Positions 27,437 to 36,290 of a stretch of 64,000 nucleotides of DNA are shown here, in pieces. Each line of letters opens with the position of its first letter. Position 1 is the stretch's first letter. Location: contig NZ_JBFDAH010000026.1 in NCBI RefSeq assembly GCF_040719265.1, positions 10,004-74,003 of the forward strand, given 5' to 3'. This DNA comes from Aliikangiella maris (GTDB lineage: Bacteria; Pseudomonadota; Gammaproteobacteria; Enterobacterales; Kangiellaceae). The translations under genes were made by a program, and so were the position numbers. The notes under the pieces are model-generated. The model was not told where the DNA came from. It searched no databases and was given only the letters and a program-made list of their open reading frames with translations.

Positions 27437-29914
27437 ATGGAGCAAATTAACCGTATTAAAAGGGGTTGTACTGCTGAGTACAGAAAAGTTGAAAATATGC
27501 AAAATATAAAAATTACAACAATAAAAAAGGTCAGCTCGGTTGACTTTGTAAAACAGGTATTTGAATGCTATCGACGAAAGGAAGTCTTTGCAATTACAAA
27601 TGAATCAAGTGAAAGGCTTGCAGAATTATTAGGACCAATCCATAAACAGATCACGCCTGAAAGTGGCGGAGGTTGGGGAAGTTTTGAATTGACAGATTGT
27701 CATGATAATACGCCGGCTCAGATTATTTTTTCTTCCGGTACAGAAGGTCTTCCAAAAGCTATCGTAATTTCTCATCGCGCACTTTCCGATGTGACTGCTC
27801 GTTTAAACAATATGATGAAACCTGACTCAACCATTCGAGAATACATTGGCGTGCCAGTGACTTACTCCTTTGGTTTAGGACGATGCCGTGCAGTTGCCCA
27901 AGCTGGAGGCCAGTTTTATATTCCCGAAAATGGCTTCAATTTAAGCGAAATTACCCGCATGTTAGCTACAGATGAAATAAATGCGATATCTGCAGTGCCG
28001 AGTTTATGGCGAATTTTATTGTCTCAAGATGAGCAGATTAAACCTTTCGCACACAAAGTACGCTGGATTGAAATTGGTAGCCAATGGATGAGTGCTGAAG
28101 AAAAGTTGCGAATGAAACAACTTTTTACTAATGCCTGTATTGTCCAGCATTATGGTTTAACCGAAGCATCTCGTTCAACTTTATTGAATATTTCCGAAGT
28201 CGCTGACGAAAAATTGGGCTCTGTTGGCAAAGCTGTCGGTAATGTTGAAGTCAAGATTAATCAAGATGCGAATATTTGCCTTCGCGGTGATCATTTGGCA
28301 TTAGGACAAATGCAAGATGGTCATTTAGTTCCGTTGGTTGATAATAATGGCTGGTTGGCCACTAATGATACAGGACATTTTGAAGAGGACTTTCTATATT
28401 TTGATGGTCGTTCTGATGATTTGATCAACTGTAGTGGAGTTAAGGTTTCTCCGGAACTGATAGAACAAGCGGTAAATAAAGTCATTGATGGCAGACCCGT
28501 GACGATTGTCGGAATTAAGGATGAGCAACGCGGTGAAGGCTTTCTTGTTGTGAAATCTCAGCAAGAGCAGTCTGATGAATCGTTGATTGCAGCAGTTCAT
28601 GACACTTTATTGTCGCAGGGGATCAACGCGCGCGCTTCAATTAAGGTGCAATTTTTAGCCGAATTACCAAAAACTGAAACTGGCAAAATCAAGCGTAAGG
28701 TTATCGCCCAGTCGTACACTCCAAAGCGGGTCAAGCGCAAATCTTCGTTGACGAGTGTGATGAATATTTATCAAGATCTCTTTTCTGGTCAGTCGGTCAC
28801 TCACGACAGTACGTTCAAATCGTTGGGCGGAGATTCGCTGAATTTTGTTCAGGCTTCGGTATTGCTGGAGAAGTATTTGGGGGTTTTGCCGCAACATTGG
28901 GAATTATTAACTGTCGCAGAATTGGAAAAAGCCAAAACTCAAAAGAGTGGATTTTGGACTTCACTAGAAATGAGTATCTTTTTGCGAGCATTGGCCATTA
29001 TCAGTGTTGTACTAGTTCATGCAGGAGTTGAAATATTAAGTGGGCCTACTTTCTTACTCATTTTCTTAGTCGGCTTTAATATGGCTCGTTTTCGATTGGA
29101 AGATTTTAAAGAACAGGGAGCATGGTTATCTTTTGCCAGATATGCATCAAGTTTGCTGGTCCCTTATTATTTATTGACGCTGGTATATTTTGCTTGGAAT
29201 CGTGCTGTCGAGCTGGATGTGCTCTTGCTGTATGCGAATTTAATCAGTGCAAAAATTACTGTCATATTCCCTTTTTGGTTTGTTCAAATATTGGCACAGT
29301 GCTTCATCATTATTGGTATTTTATTTAGTTTTAAAAGTATCAGGCAGTTAATGCGAGAAAATGCCTGGTTCTATTCTTATTTATTGCTAGTGGGCTTTAT
29401 TGGAATTCGAACGGTTTATCCGTTTGTCTGGGAAACTGCGCATTTAAACGATTTAGTGCCTATTCGGTTTATTGCCCATATTTGGCTGGGTTGGTGTATT
29501 TATCTGGCTGATTCCACTGCTAAGCGCATATTAATGGCGGTAACCGGAACCGTTTTTGCTTTTATTGATACCTACGTTTTAACTTTGGCAATGGGTAATG
29601 ATTTAGAGTTTAAAGCAAAAGCGCTTTGGATTGTTTTGGGGTCAGTGACTTTACCTTTTGTCCGCTCAATTATGATTCCTCGTGTCTTTAAAGCCTTATT
29701 AAATATGATTGCTGAAGCAACGTTTTATATTTTTATCTTTAACGGCATTTTGATCTATATGTTTATTCATATCTTTAAAGTTGATTCAATTGTGCTGGCA
29801 TTCTTCGCTGGGATGGTTGGCTCGATGGTCAGTTGGTGGATATTGGAAAAACTACGCTTACCGGTTTTAATCTGGCGAAGTATTTTTGGACGTAAACAGG
29901 CTAAAAATCATTAG
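27437..29914 (+). CDS. Adenylation-carrier protein-membrane acyltransferase-3 fusion (Dlt-like in one chain)
   Basis: An 825-residue trifunctional protein. Residues about 30-430 form an ANL adenylating domain: P-loop SSGTEGLPK (99-107), YGLTEAS, NDTGHF, GRSDDLINCSGVKVSP and catalytic Lys417 in TGKIKRK. The N-terminal subdomain is short, because the P-loop comes about 60-80 residues earlier than in typical acyl-CoA ligases. Residues about 440-500 form a carrier domain with phosphopantetheine Ser467 (GGDSL). Residues about 508-820 form a membrane acyltransferase-3 with Arg517-x10-His528 and about ten hydrophobic segments. The layout implies activation of an acid, loading on the carrier and transfer across the membrane, as DltA/DltC/DltB do with D-alanine. 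Substrate and acceptor are unknown. ATG 27497 is an alternative start. Confidence 0.85.
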   Translation: MEQINRIKRGCTAEYRKVENMQNIKITTIKKVSSVDFVKQVFECYRRKEVFAITNESSERLAELLGPIHKQITPESGGGWGSFELTDCHDNTPAQIIFSSGTEGLPKAIVISHRALSDVTARLNNMMKPDSTIREYIGVPVTYSFGLGRCRAVAQAGGQFYIPENGFNLSEITRMLATDEINAISAVPSLWRILLSQDEQIKPFAHKVRWIEIGSQWMSAEEKLRMKQLFTNACIVQHYGLTEASRSTLLNISEVADEKLGSVGKAVGNVEVKINQDANICLRGDHLALGQMQDGHLVPLVDNNGWLATNDTGHFEEDFLYFDGRSDDLINCSGVKVSPELIEQAVNKVIDGRPVTIVGIKDEQRGEGFLVVKSQQEQSDESLIAAVHDTLLSQGINARASIKVQFLAELPKTETGKIKRKVIAQSYTPKRVKRKSSLTSVMNIYQDLFSGQSVTHDSTFKSLGGDSLNFVQASVLLEKYLGVLPQHWELLTVAELEKAKTQKSGFWTSLEMSIFLRALAIISVVLVHAGVEILSGPTFLLIFLVGFNMARFRLEDFKEQGAWLSFARYASSLLVPYYLLTLVYFAWNRAVELDVLLLYANLISAKITVIFPFWFVQILAQCFIIIGILFSFKSIRQLMRENAWFYSYLLLVGFIGIRTVYPFVWETAHLNDLVPIRFIAHIWLGWCIYLADSTAKRILMAVTGTVFAFIDTYVLTLAMGNDLEFKAKALWIVLGSVTLPFVRSIMIPRVFKALLNMIAEATFYIFIFNGILIYMFIHIFKVDSIVLAFFAGMVGSMVSWWILEKLRLPVLIWRSIFGRKQAKNH

Positions 29915-29986
29915 ATGTTGTGTTCAAATAGTTGGTAGAGAGCTGTGTGAAGGGCGTGATGTGTCCTTTTCAGTATGAGTATGTAG

Positions 29987-30012
29987 AGCCAAAAAAACGC
30001 TAGTTTTTGGCT
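29987..30012 (+). terminator. Probable terminator after the ligase-ACP-acyltransferase gene
   Basis: AGCCAAAAA (29987-29995) pairs with TTTTTGGCT (30004-30012) around an eight-base loop, and T-rich sequence follows. It lies 70 bp behind the stop of the fusion gene. Confidence 0.5.
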
Positions 30013-30143
30013 TAGTTTAACTGACTCTAACCAGTTTTTAAAAGCAAGATGCTACTTGGTTTGACTTTATCTGCGAGTGTTATTTGAGTCTTAATTTGCG
30101 ACTTTAAATTGCTGGTGGCTGAAAATTGTTTTGTTGAAGTTTT

Positions 30144-31256
30144 TTAATGAGGTGCTGCTGGTGTAGTAGGTGATTTAATTTTGTGATACCAGTTAATGGC
30201 ACTTCTAAAAAATTTGGCCCCGTTAAAATACAACTTGCTCATTGGATTTAACGCAAAAGTATAAGTCTCAACCACTTTAGTACTAGGTTTCCAAGGGGCT
30301 AACCACCCTGGTCCAGTGACAAAGCTGATTTTAGTTACTTTTCCTTCGAGTTGTGCATTTTCCATGGCTTTGTAAATGAGTACATGACCAGGAGAAAGGT
30401 TTGAAAATTCTTGACGATAGCAAACTTTCGCCAAAGAAATTGTTCCCCCATTAATAAAGCAAAAATGTGCGGCCAGTAGTTGGCCGTCCAGATGATAACA
30501 ATTGAGTTGAATATTCTTCTTACTATTGTTAAATAGTGAATGATAAAAACCGATTAAATCTTTATTTAGACTAATTGCTGAACACGAACCTTGTTTACCT
30601 TTCCAGCCTGACGCTTCTAAATCGAGGAATTCTTTTATTTGTTCAGGCGTAATATCTTCACCTTTGATAAAGGAGTATTTTACATCACCAATATTTTCAG
30701 CTTTGCGAATGAGTCGATTAACATTTTTTAAATGTCTTTTAGGTAATATTTCGATTAAAGGTGTTTGTTGAAATTCAATAAACTTTGACTCAGATGTTTG
30801 CCAGTGAAAAGTGTCAATCGCATTTTGGTTAATCAAAAGCTGACTTAAGCTGCTATCTTGGCGAAGTTTTGGCAGACTAAATAGACAAATTGCAGGAGTC
30901 TGTGACTTCAGCATTGTTATTGCTTGCAATATTAAGGTACTTTTATTATCAACAAACAAAGCGTCATTAAGATCGACATGAGGATGTGACAAGGTGCCTA
31001 TTTGATAGACCCCCAATCCTACCGAGCGCTTTTCCCAAGGGAGTATGCCTATCAGGTTCTCACCCTCATAGATTAAAACTAAAAAAGGGGTTATGTCTGG
31101 GTGCTTTAGATGTTTAAAATAAGCCCGATAAAAATAAAAATCATTATAAAATTTAATTTGTGTTTCTTGCTTGAAATTTAACCAAAATGCTTTGACTTCT
31201 GCAAATTTTTTACGGTCCGTGATGATTTTCAACTGTAGACTTTTTGAATAATCCAT
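30144..31256 (-). CDS. GNAT-fold acyltransferase, CelD/BcsL-like (Acetyltransf_6)
   Basis: A 370-residue cytoplasmic protein of the family once named cellulose-biosynthesis CelD/BcsL. Marks are FLVLIYEGENLIGILPWEKR in the N-terminal half, the family signature LEASGWKGKQGSC (about 225-237), then HLDGQLLAAHFCFINGG, LAKVCYRQEFSNLSPGHVLIYKAM and KISFVTGPGWLAPWKP. Members occur in capsule and EPS loci and are thought to modify sugar precursors, although substrates are rarely known. A TTG 33 bases further out (31289) would add 11 residues; I use the ATG. It closes the putative glycan-modification region and is divergent from phoB. Confidence 0.8.
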   Translation of the reverse strand: MDYSKSLQLKIITDRKKFAEVKAFWLNFKQETQIKFYNDFYFYRAYFKHLKHPDITPFLVLIYEGENLIGILPWEKRSVGLGVYQIGTLSHPHVDLNDALFVDNKSTLILQAITMLKSQTPAICLFSLPKLRQDSSLSQLLINQNAIDTFHWQTSESKFIEFQQTPLIEILPKRHLKNVNRLIRKAENIGDVKYSFIKGEDITPEQIKEFLDLEASGWKGKQGSCSAISLNKDLIGFYHSLFNNSKKNIQLNCYHLDGQLLAAHFCFINGGTISLAKVCYRQEFSNLSPGHVLIYKAMENAQLEGKVTKISFVTGPGWLAPWKPSTKVVETYTFALNPMSKLYFNGAKFFRSAINWYHKIKSPTTPAAPH

Positions 31257-31834
31257 AATGATCTTATTTTTACCGCTTAAATTTTCCAACTTTTGTTATA
31301 TTAATTAGCATAGATCGGTCAGAATCGTTGAAGTAATTTAATTTATTTGCCTAAGTTACTGTAGTATATAGTAATATCTATATTAAAAGAAGACGATAAA
31401 TTGAAATGCCTACATTATTTTTAAGGCCATTTCTATAAAGCAGTTCTCATCTTCAATATAATATTCAGTGATCCCCTAATAATACACGGGTCAACACCCG
31501 AATCAAATATTAGTTAAAGCTAATTAAAATAAAATGAATTTTGTAAAGATTATGAGAATAATTGGCCTTGATGTGTCACAAACTGTGTCATAAATAGACT
31601 ATTTTCGCTTGTCATATAGTTATTTCAAGGTTCGTCAAATATGACATTTTTTTAACAACCCACTGTATTTAATATGAATTGTCATAATTTTGTCATGATT
31701 AGCAGGAAAAATAGCGCCTAGTGATTTAAACGTGACCGTATTGTTAAATTTACATGCCAAGCCTGCTTGATGACAGAATTTAATAATTGGTTTAACTCTT
31801 ATTACAGACTCATTACTAACGAGTGGATAAATAA
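31257..31834. other. Intergenic region between the divergent GNAT gene and phoB
   Basis: No gene is visible in this 578-bp stretch. The right third is the phoB control region with a PhoB box at 31679-31700 and further TGTCA-type elements near 31572, 31584 and 31609. The left part, which should carry the promoter of the minus-strand GNAT gene, shows nothing I can name except a small hairpin CGGGT-CAAC-ACCCG (31487-31500). Confidence 0.5.
31679..31700 (+). promoter_or_regulatory. PhoB box upstream of phoB
   Basis: Two direct repeats, TTGTCATAATT and TTGTCATGATT, sit exactly 11 bases apart. This matches the known PhoB box (CTGTCATA/AT-rich spacing repeats). It lies about 135 bp before the phoB start and implies positive autoregulation under phosphate limitation. 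Confidence 0.75.
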
Positions 31835-32530
31835 ATGCCAAAGCAAATCTTATTAGTCGAAGATGAACAACCCATCAGAGAGATGTTGCGCTATGCACTA
31901 GAACGTGACGGTTATGTCATTCAAGAGGCTGATAATGCCGCGGCTGCTCGAGAAATTCTGGCTAGAAATCGTCCAGATTTATTAATTGTAGATTGGATGA
32001 TGCCTGGCGAAAGCGGTATCGATTTCATTAAACGGCTACGCAAAGATGAAATATTAGCCGATTTGCCAGTTATCATGTTGACCGCTAGAGTAGAAGAAAT
32101 GGATAAAGTCAAAGGGCTTGATTGTGGTGCTGATGACTACTTGACTAAGCCTGTTGGTATCAAAGAATTAATGGCAAGAATCAAAGCTCTGTTGCGCCGT
32201 ACTTCACAAGCCAATGAAGATGACATGATTATTTCAGAGGGGCTGGAGTTGAATCTGGCTACCAATCAGCTCTCAATTGATAATGTGGATGTACATATTG
32301 GTCATACCGAATTTTCTTTATTACAGTTTTTTATCGAACACAAGAATCGAGTATACTCTCGCGCCCAGCTATTGGATTTTGTCTGGGGGCAAGCGGTTTA
32401 TATCGAAGAGAGAACAGTGGATGTTCATGTGCTACGATTAAGAAAAATTCTTAAGCCGTTTGGTAAAGATTCGCTCATCAAAACGGTGCGCGGTATGGGA
32501 TATATGTTTACTCAAAAGAAACCAGCTTAA
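31835..32530 (+). CDS. phoB: Phosphate regulon response regulator PhoB
   Basis: A 231-residue OmpR/PhoB-family regulator. The receiver domain (1-120) has the acidic pair E9/D10, the phosphorylation site D53 in LLIVDWMMPG, the Thr in MLTAR and the Lys in YLTKPV. The winged-helix DNA-binding domain (about 130-228) has the PhoB-type ending RTVDVHVLRLRKIL...KTVRGMGYMF. It is activated by PhoR and turns on the Pst operon. The gene is followed after 18 bp by phoR, and a PhoB box upstream indicates autoregulation. Confidence 0.97.
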   Translation: MPKQILLVEDEQPIREMLRYALERDGYVIQEADNAAAAREILARNRPDLLIVDWMMPGESGIDFIKRLRKDEILADLPVIMLTARVEEMDKVKGLDCGADDYLTKPVGIKELMARIKALLRRTSQANEDDMIISEGLELNLATNQLSIDNVDVHIGHTEFSLLQFFIEHKNRVYSRAQLLDFVWGQAVYIEERTVDVHVLRLRKILKPFGKDSLIKTVRGMGYMFTQKKPA

Positions 32531-32548
32531 GCAGTGGGAATTAGCTCA

Positions 32549-33865
32549 ATGAGCAACGCGTGGACTATCGAAATTTCTCGTATATTCGTCTTGGCGGTTA
32601 TAGCGATATTATTCGGTCTGATTTCCGGTTATTGGGGATTGGCAATTTTTTTAAGCAGTCTGGTTTATGTAACCTGGATGCTAGTACAGATACGAGCGCT
32701 AGAACGGTGGATAAGGCTGGGCGCAAAAAATCAGTTTGCACTGGATACCAGTGGTATATGGCAGCTTATCGTACAGCACATTGTCTATGCACAGCGTAAA
32801 AACAAAGAGCGCAAGCGGCGTTTAAGTTATATGGCAAGACGCTTTGAAGCAACTATTGCAGCATTGCCTGAAGCCACGGTTGTAATAAACTCTCACCGCG
32901 AAATCGAACTGACTAATCAGGCTTCGGAAGAAATATTAGGTATCGAAAAACGGCGTGATTTAGGGCAGCGTATCGACAACTTGATTCGCGATCCAAAATT
33001 ACAGGAATTAATTGAGTCTGAAGAGTCGCCAGCCAGACTGGAAATGGAGTCCCCCATTGATCAACGTAAAACCTTATCGGTGACTTGTGTTGACTTTGGC
33101 GAAGAGCAAAAGTTGATTACCGCCAGAGACATTAGCCAGCGAATCGCTGTGCATAAATTGCGTAAAGCCTTTATTGCGAATGCCTCACATGAACTTCGCA
33201 CACCATTAACGGTGATTACTGGTTATCTTGAGTTGCTTGAAAGTGAGCCAGATATGTCAGATATGGTGCGTAAGCAAATCGGCAATGCCAGCCGTCAGGC
33301 GTCTCGAATGCAGAAAATTCTTGATGATTTGCTGACTTTATCTAAGCTCGAAGAGAAGGGCTACGATCGTGAGTCTGGGGTGATGATTGATATGCCCGGA
33401 TTAATTCAGAAATTGGTCACCGATTTTAAAAAGACCAAGGCAAAAGGTACCCATCAAATTGAAGTAGACATCGATCCGACGCTGCAAATTAAAGCGGTAG
33501 AAAGTGAACTGTATAGTTTATGCCAAAACCTGTTGAGTAATGCTGTTAAGTATTCTCCCGAAGGCTCAACTATTACTGTTCGCTGGCAACGCAAAGAAGA
33601 TGGCTATACCTATTTTAGTGTTACGGATAACGGCGAAGGCGTGGCGCCTGAACATATTTCTCGATTAACTGAGCGTTTTTATCGAGTCAATGTCAATCGT
33701 TCGCGCCAGATAGGTGGTACGGGCTTAGGGCTATCAATTGTAAAGCACATTTTGGAAAACTATGGTGGATTTTTAGATATCCAAAGTGAATTAGGTAAAG
33801 GTTCGACATTCACCGCTTATTTTCCAAAATATCGAACTATCGAATATGAAAAACTCGCCAGTTAA
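32549..33865 (+). CDS. phoR: Phosphate regulon sensor histidine kinase PhoR
   Basis: A 438-residue membrane histidine kinase. Two N-terminal membrane segments (about 5-45, DUF3329-like), a PAS domain (about 95-195), HisKA with the H-box ANASHELRTPLTVITGYLELLE, and HATPase_c with NLLSNAVKYSPEGS, DNGEGV and GGTGLGLSIVKHIL. The family senses phosphate through contact with PstB/PhoU rather than by a periplasmic sensor, and the short N-terminus agrees. ATG 32549 is used; a GTG five codons upstream (32534) is possible. A hairpin overlaps its stop codon. Confidence 0.96.
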   Translation: MSNAWTIEISRIFVLAVIAILFGLISGYWGLAIFLSSLVYVTWMLVQIRALERWIRLGAKNQFALDTSGIWQLIVQHIVYAQRKNKERKRRLSYMARRFEATIAALPEATVVINSHREIELTNQASEEILGIEKRRDLGQRIDNLIRDPKLQELIESEESPARLEMESPIDQRKTLSVTCVDFGEEQKLITARDISQRIAVHKLRKAFIANASHELRTPLTVITGYLELLESEPDMSDMVRKQIGNASRQASRMQKILDDLLTLSKLEEKGYDRESGVMIDMPGLIQKLVTDFKKTKAKGTHQIEVDIDPTLQIKAVESELYSLCQNLLSNAVKYSPEGSTITVRWQRKEDGYTYFSVTDNGEGVAPEHISRLTERFYRVNVNRSRQIGGTGLGLSIVKHILENYGGFLDIQSELGKGSTFTAYFPKYRTIEYEKLAS

Positions 33866-33876
33866 TCAACTGGCGA
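33855..33876 (+). terminator. Terminator-like hairpin at the end of phoR
   Basis: TCGCCAGTT (33855-33863) pairs with AACTGGCGA (33868-33876) around a four-base loop. The stem includes the last codons and part of the phoR stop. The following TGTTGTATT is a weak U-tract. Confidence 0.5.
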
Positions 33877-34304
33877 TGTTGTATTAGTCGTTTGAATCTA
33901 TTGCCGTGCTTTTTCTTCCGTTAACTCTTTTATTTAGACAGTCATAATAGTTTGTATTGGTAAGGATATTTGGCAAAACAATGATGAGACTAATGTTGCT
34001 GCGTACCCTGGATTACCTGTTTTGCATATCCCAAAAAATTTAGTTCATTTTACTATTTGAAATCAGACCCACTAATGGTAGGCTCACCAAGTCAAAGATT
34101 CATGCATTTGCCCTCATTCCGCCGACTTCCGAGTGATTGTATTTTCAAAGTCACTTGTGAAGTGTAGCCTTGGTAATCGGGATTTAATGCGGTTTTATAG
34201 TATAAATCGATGCTTTAAAACTTTAAATTGATGAGTCTGTTGTATCGAAAGTTTAATTAAAAGTGCTCTAATAACAATAAATTAGTGCTATTGTGGAGAA
34301 TAAA
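33877..34304. other. Intergenic region between phoR and the SapC-like gene
   Basis: About 430 bp with no believable gene on either strand. It ends in the ribosome site GGAG (34295-34298) of the SapC-like gene. A CAGTCAT element near 33940 is a poor partial PhoB half-site and I do not call it. Nothing else stands out. Confidence 0.5.
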
Positions 34305-35009
34305 ATGCAGTCAAATCTAGCTCAACTCAATAATAAAGACCATAAAAATACCAAGTTGAAGGTCAATCAAAACTTCAATCATTTGGCTAATCACCATATT
34401 GCGCCAGTGATTATGCATGAAATTCCAAATGCGGCTTCTGATTTACCGGTTGTTTTTGTTAAAAACTCAGAAAATGACGATTTTTTATGTGTAGCATTAC
34501 TGGGATTGAAAGAAGGTGAAAACCTTTTAGTTAAAGAGGGCGTTTGGCAAGGACCATTTATTCCTGCCGGCTATACGCATTATCCTTTAGCACTAGTGCC
34601 TCATCCAGAAGATCAAAATAAGTATTCGATTACGATTGTTACAGATAGCGAAGCTGTGAGTGAATCGGAAGGTGAAGCGCTGTATGATGAGGAAGGTAAA
34701 GAAACCGAATATTTATCCAAGCGCCGTCGTACGCTGGAAAATTATTATCAGTGTGCAGTGTTGACTCGCAATTTCATTAAGATGTTACAAGATCTGGAGT
34801 TGCTTGAAGAGCAAGGTTTCTCGTTTGAAGTTGGTGAAGATAAGCGAAATATTACTGGCGTTTATGTGGTCAACGAGAAAAAACTTAACGAGCTGTCTGA
34901 TGAACAATTTCTGGATCTACGTCAAAAAGGTTTATTAGCCCCCATTTATGCCCACCTGATTTCACTTAAACAAACTCAGCGTTTAGTTGGTCGAATCGCC
35001 ACCAAATAA
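34305..35009 (+). CDS. SapC-family protein (PF07277-like)
   Basis: A 234-residue soluble protein that matches the SapC family pattern: VWQGPFIPAGYTHYPLALVP, the EGEALYDEEGKETEYL segment, a helical middle and the C-terminal TGVYVVNEKKLNELSDEQFLDLRQKGLLAPIYAHLISL. The family is named after an S-layer export gene of Campylobacter, but its biochemical role is not settled. ATG 34305 behind a good GGAG is preferred to the in-frame GTG at 34293. It is unusual to see it between phoR and pstS; a phosphate-linked role is only suggested by position. Confidence 0.8.
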   Translation: MQSNLAQLNNKDHKNTKLKVNQNFNHLANHHIAPVIMHEIPNAASDLPVVFVKNSENDDFLCVALLGLKEGENLLVKEGVWQGPFIPAGYTHYPLALVPHPEDQNKYSITIVTDSEAVSESEGEALYDEEGKETEYLSKRRRTLENYYQCAVLTRNFIKMLQDLELLEEQGFSFEVGEDKRNITGVYVVNEKKLNELSDEQFLDLRQKGLLAPIYAHLISLKQTQRLVGRIATK

Positions 35010-35133
35010 ATTACAAATTGTCATAAAGATGCCAAATTTACCCGTTAAATTTGGCATTAAAAGTGACAATAATGTTGTATCTGGTTATTAGATAGTCGGT
35101 ATAGATGTAATTTTTTAATTACATCATGTTCAT

Positions 35134-35177
35134 TTGTAATATAACCGTCACATTTCATTCATATAATCGTCACAATA
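35134..35177 (+). promoter_or_regulatory. Tandem PhoB boxes upstream of pstS
   Basis: Four consecutive 11-base units, TTGTAATATAA, CCGTCACATTT, CATTCATATAA and TCGTCACAATA, run without a gap. Units two and four share CGTCACA exactly 22 bases apart, the period of two PhoB monomers. A possible -10 (TAACAT, 35184-35189) follows at the distance expected when PhoB replaces the -35 element. This is the phosphate-starvation promoter of the pst operon. Confidence 0.75.
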
Positions 35178-35229
35178 TCTCAATAACATGATTGCGCTTA
35201 TTAAATATGTCCATACTATGGGGAAACTA

Positions 35230-36264
35230 ATGAAACTATTACCAATGGCTTTAATCTTAGCGGCAGCTTCAAGTAGTCTGCTTGCTGCTGGACGCGATAC
35301 AATCAGTGTTGTTGGATCATCAACGGTATATCCTTTTTCAACCGTTGTTGCCGAGCGTTTCGGTAAAAGTACCGAATTCAAAACGCCTAAAATCGAATCA
35401 ACAGGAACTGGTGGCGGAATGAAATTGTTCTGCTCAGGAACTGGTATCGATACGCCTGACATGTCAAACGCTTCTCGTCGCATGAAAAAGAGCGAATTTG
35501 AAATGTGCCAAAAGAATGGTGTTACCAGTATTACCGAAGTATTGGTTGGTTATGATGGAATCGTCATTGCTAATTCAAAAGAAGCCAATCAACTACAAAT
35601 TACTCGTAAAGAATTATTTTTGGCTTTAGCTAAGAGAGTACCTGCACAAGATGGCAGCGAAAAATTAGTTGAAAACCCCTATAAAACTTGGAATGAAATC
35701 AATCCAAAATTACCTGCACATAAAATTGAAGTTTTAGGTCCTCCGCCGACTTCTGGTACTCGTGATGCATTCGCTGAGCTGGTTTTAGAAGGTGGTTGTA
35801 AATCTTACAGCTGGATTAAAGCTATCAAAAAGAAAAATAAGAAAGAATACAAAGAAATTTGTCATTCAGTTCGTGAAGATCATGTTTATATTGAAGCGGG
35901 TGAGAACGACAACCTGATTGTTCAAAAATTAAGTGCTAATCCTAAAGCTTTAGGTATTTTTGGATTTAGTTTCTTGGATCAAAATTCAGACAAGTTACAA
36001 GGATCAATTGTTGACGGTAAAGCACCTTCATTTGAAGCTATCGCAGACGGTTCTTATCCAGTATCTCGTCCACTTTACTTCTACGTTAAAAATGCACACG
36101 TTGGTAAAGTTCCAGGTATTAAAGAGTTTTTAACCGAGTACACTAGCGAAGCGGCAATGGGTGATGAAGGATACCTGTCAGATAAAGGATTAATTCCGCT
36201 GGGTGGTGATACTTTAAAAGAAATTAGAAAGAACGTTTTATCTTTAAAAGAGCTTTCACTTTAA
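35230..36264 (+). CDS. pstS: Phosphate ABC transporter substrate-binding protein PstS
   Basis: A 344-residue periplasmic phosphate-binding protein. Signal peptide MKLLPMALILAAASSSLLAA, then the conserved VVGSSTVYPFSTVVAE, ESTGTGGGMKLFCSG and a GPPPTSGTRDAFAEL anion-binding loop. An ATG 42 bases upstream (35188) lies next to the -10 region and would put extra residues before a clear signal peptide, while ATG 35230 has a GGGGA site, so I use 35230. It is first in pstSCAB-phoU and separated from pstC by a hairpin with a T-run, which would give extra pstS transcript. Confidence 0.95.
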   Translation: MKLLPMALILAAASSSLLAAGRDTISVVGSSTVYPFSTVVAERFGKSTEFKTPKIESTGTGGGMKLFCSGTGIDTPDMSNASRRMKKSEFEMCQKNGVTSITEVLVGYDGIVIANSKEANQLQITRKELFLALAKRVPAQDGSEKLVENPYKTWNEINPKLPAHKIEVLGPPPTSGTRDAFAELVLEGGCKSYSWIKAIKKKNKKEYKEICHSVREDHVYIEAGENDNLIVQKLSANPKALGIFGFSFLDQNSDKLQGSIVDGKAPSFEAIADGSYPVSRPLYFYVKNAHVGKVPGIKEFLTEYTSEAAMGDEGYLSDKGLIPLGGDTLKEIRKNVLSLKELSL

Positions 36265-36290
36265 TATTAGCTCTAAAAAATAAAAATAAA

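Noticed and set aside
31572..31590. TGTGTCA repeated at 31572 and 31584 as a PhoB box
   Set aside because: The period is 12 bases, not 11, so I mention it as a weak element only and do not list it as a site.
35148..35483. 111-codon minus-strand frame across the pstS start
   Set aside because: It overlaps the PhoB boxes and the pstS signal peptide; it looks like chance coding.
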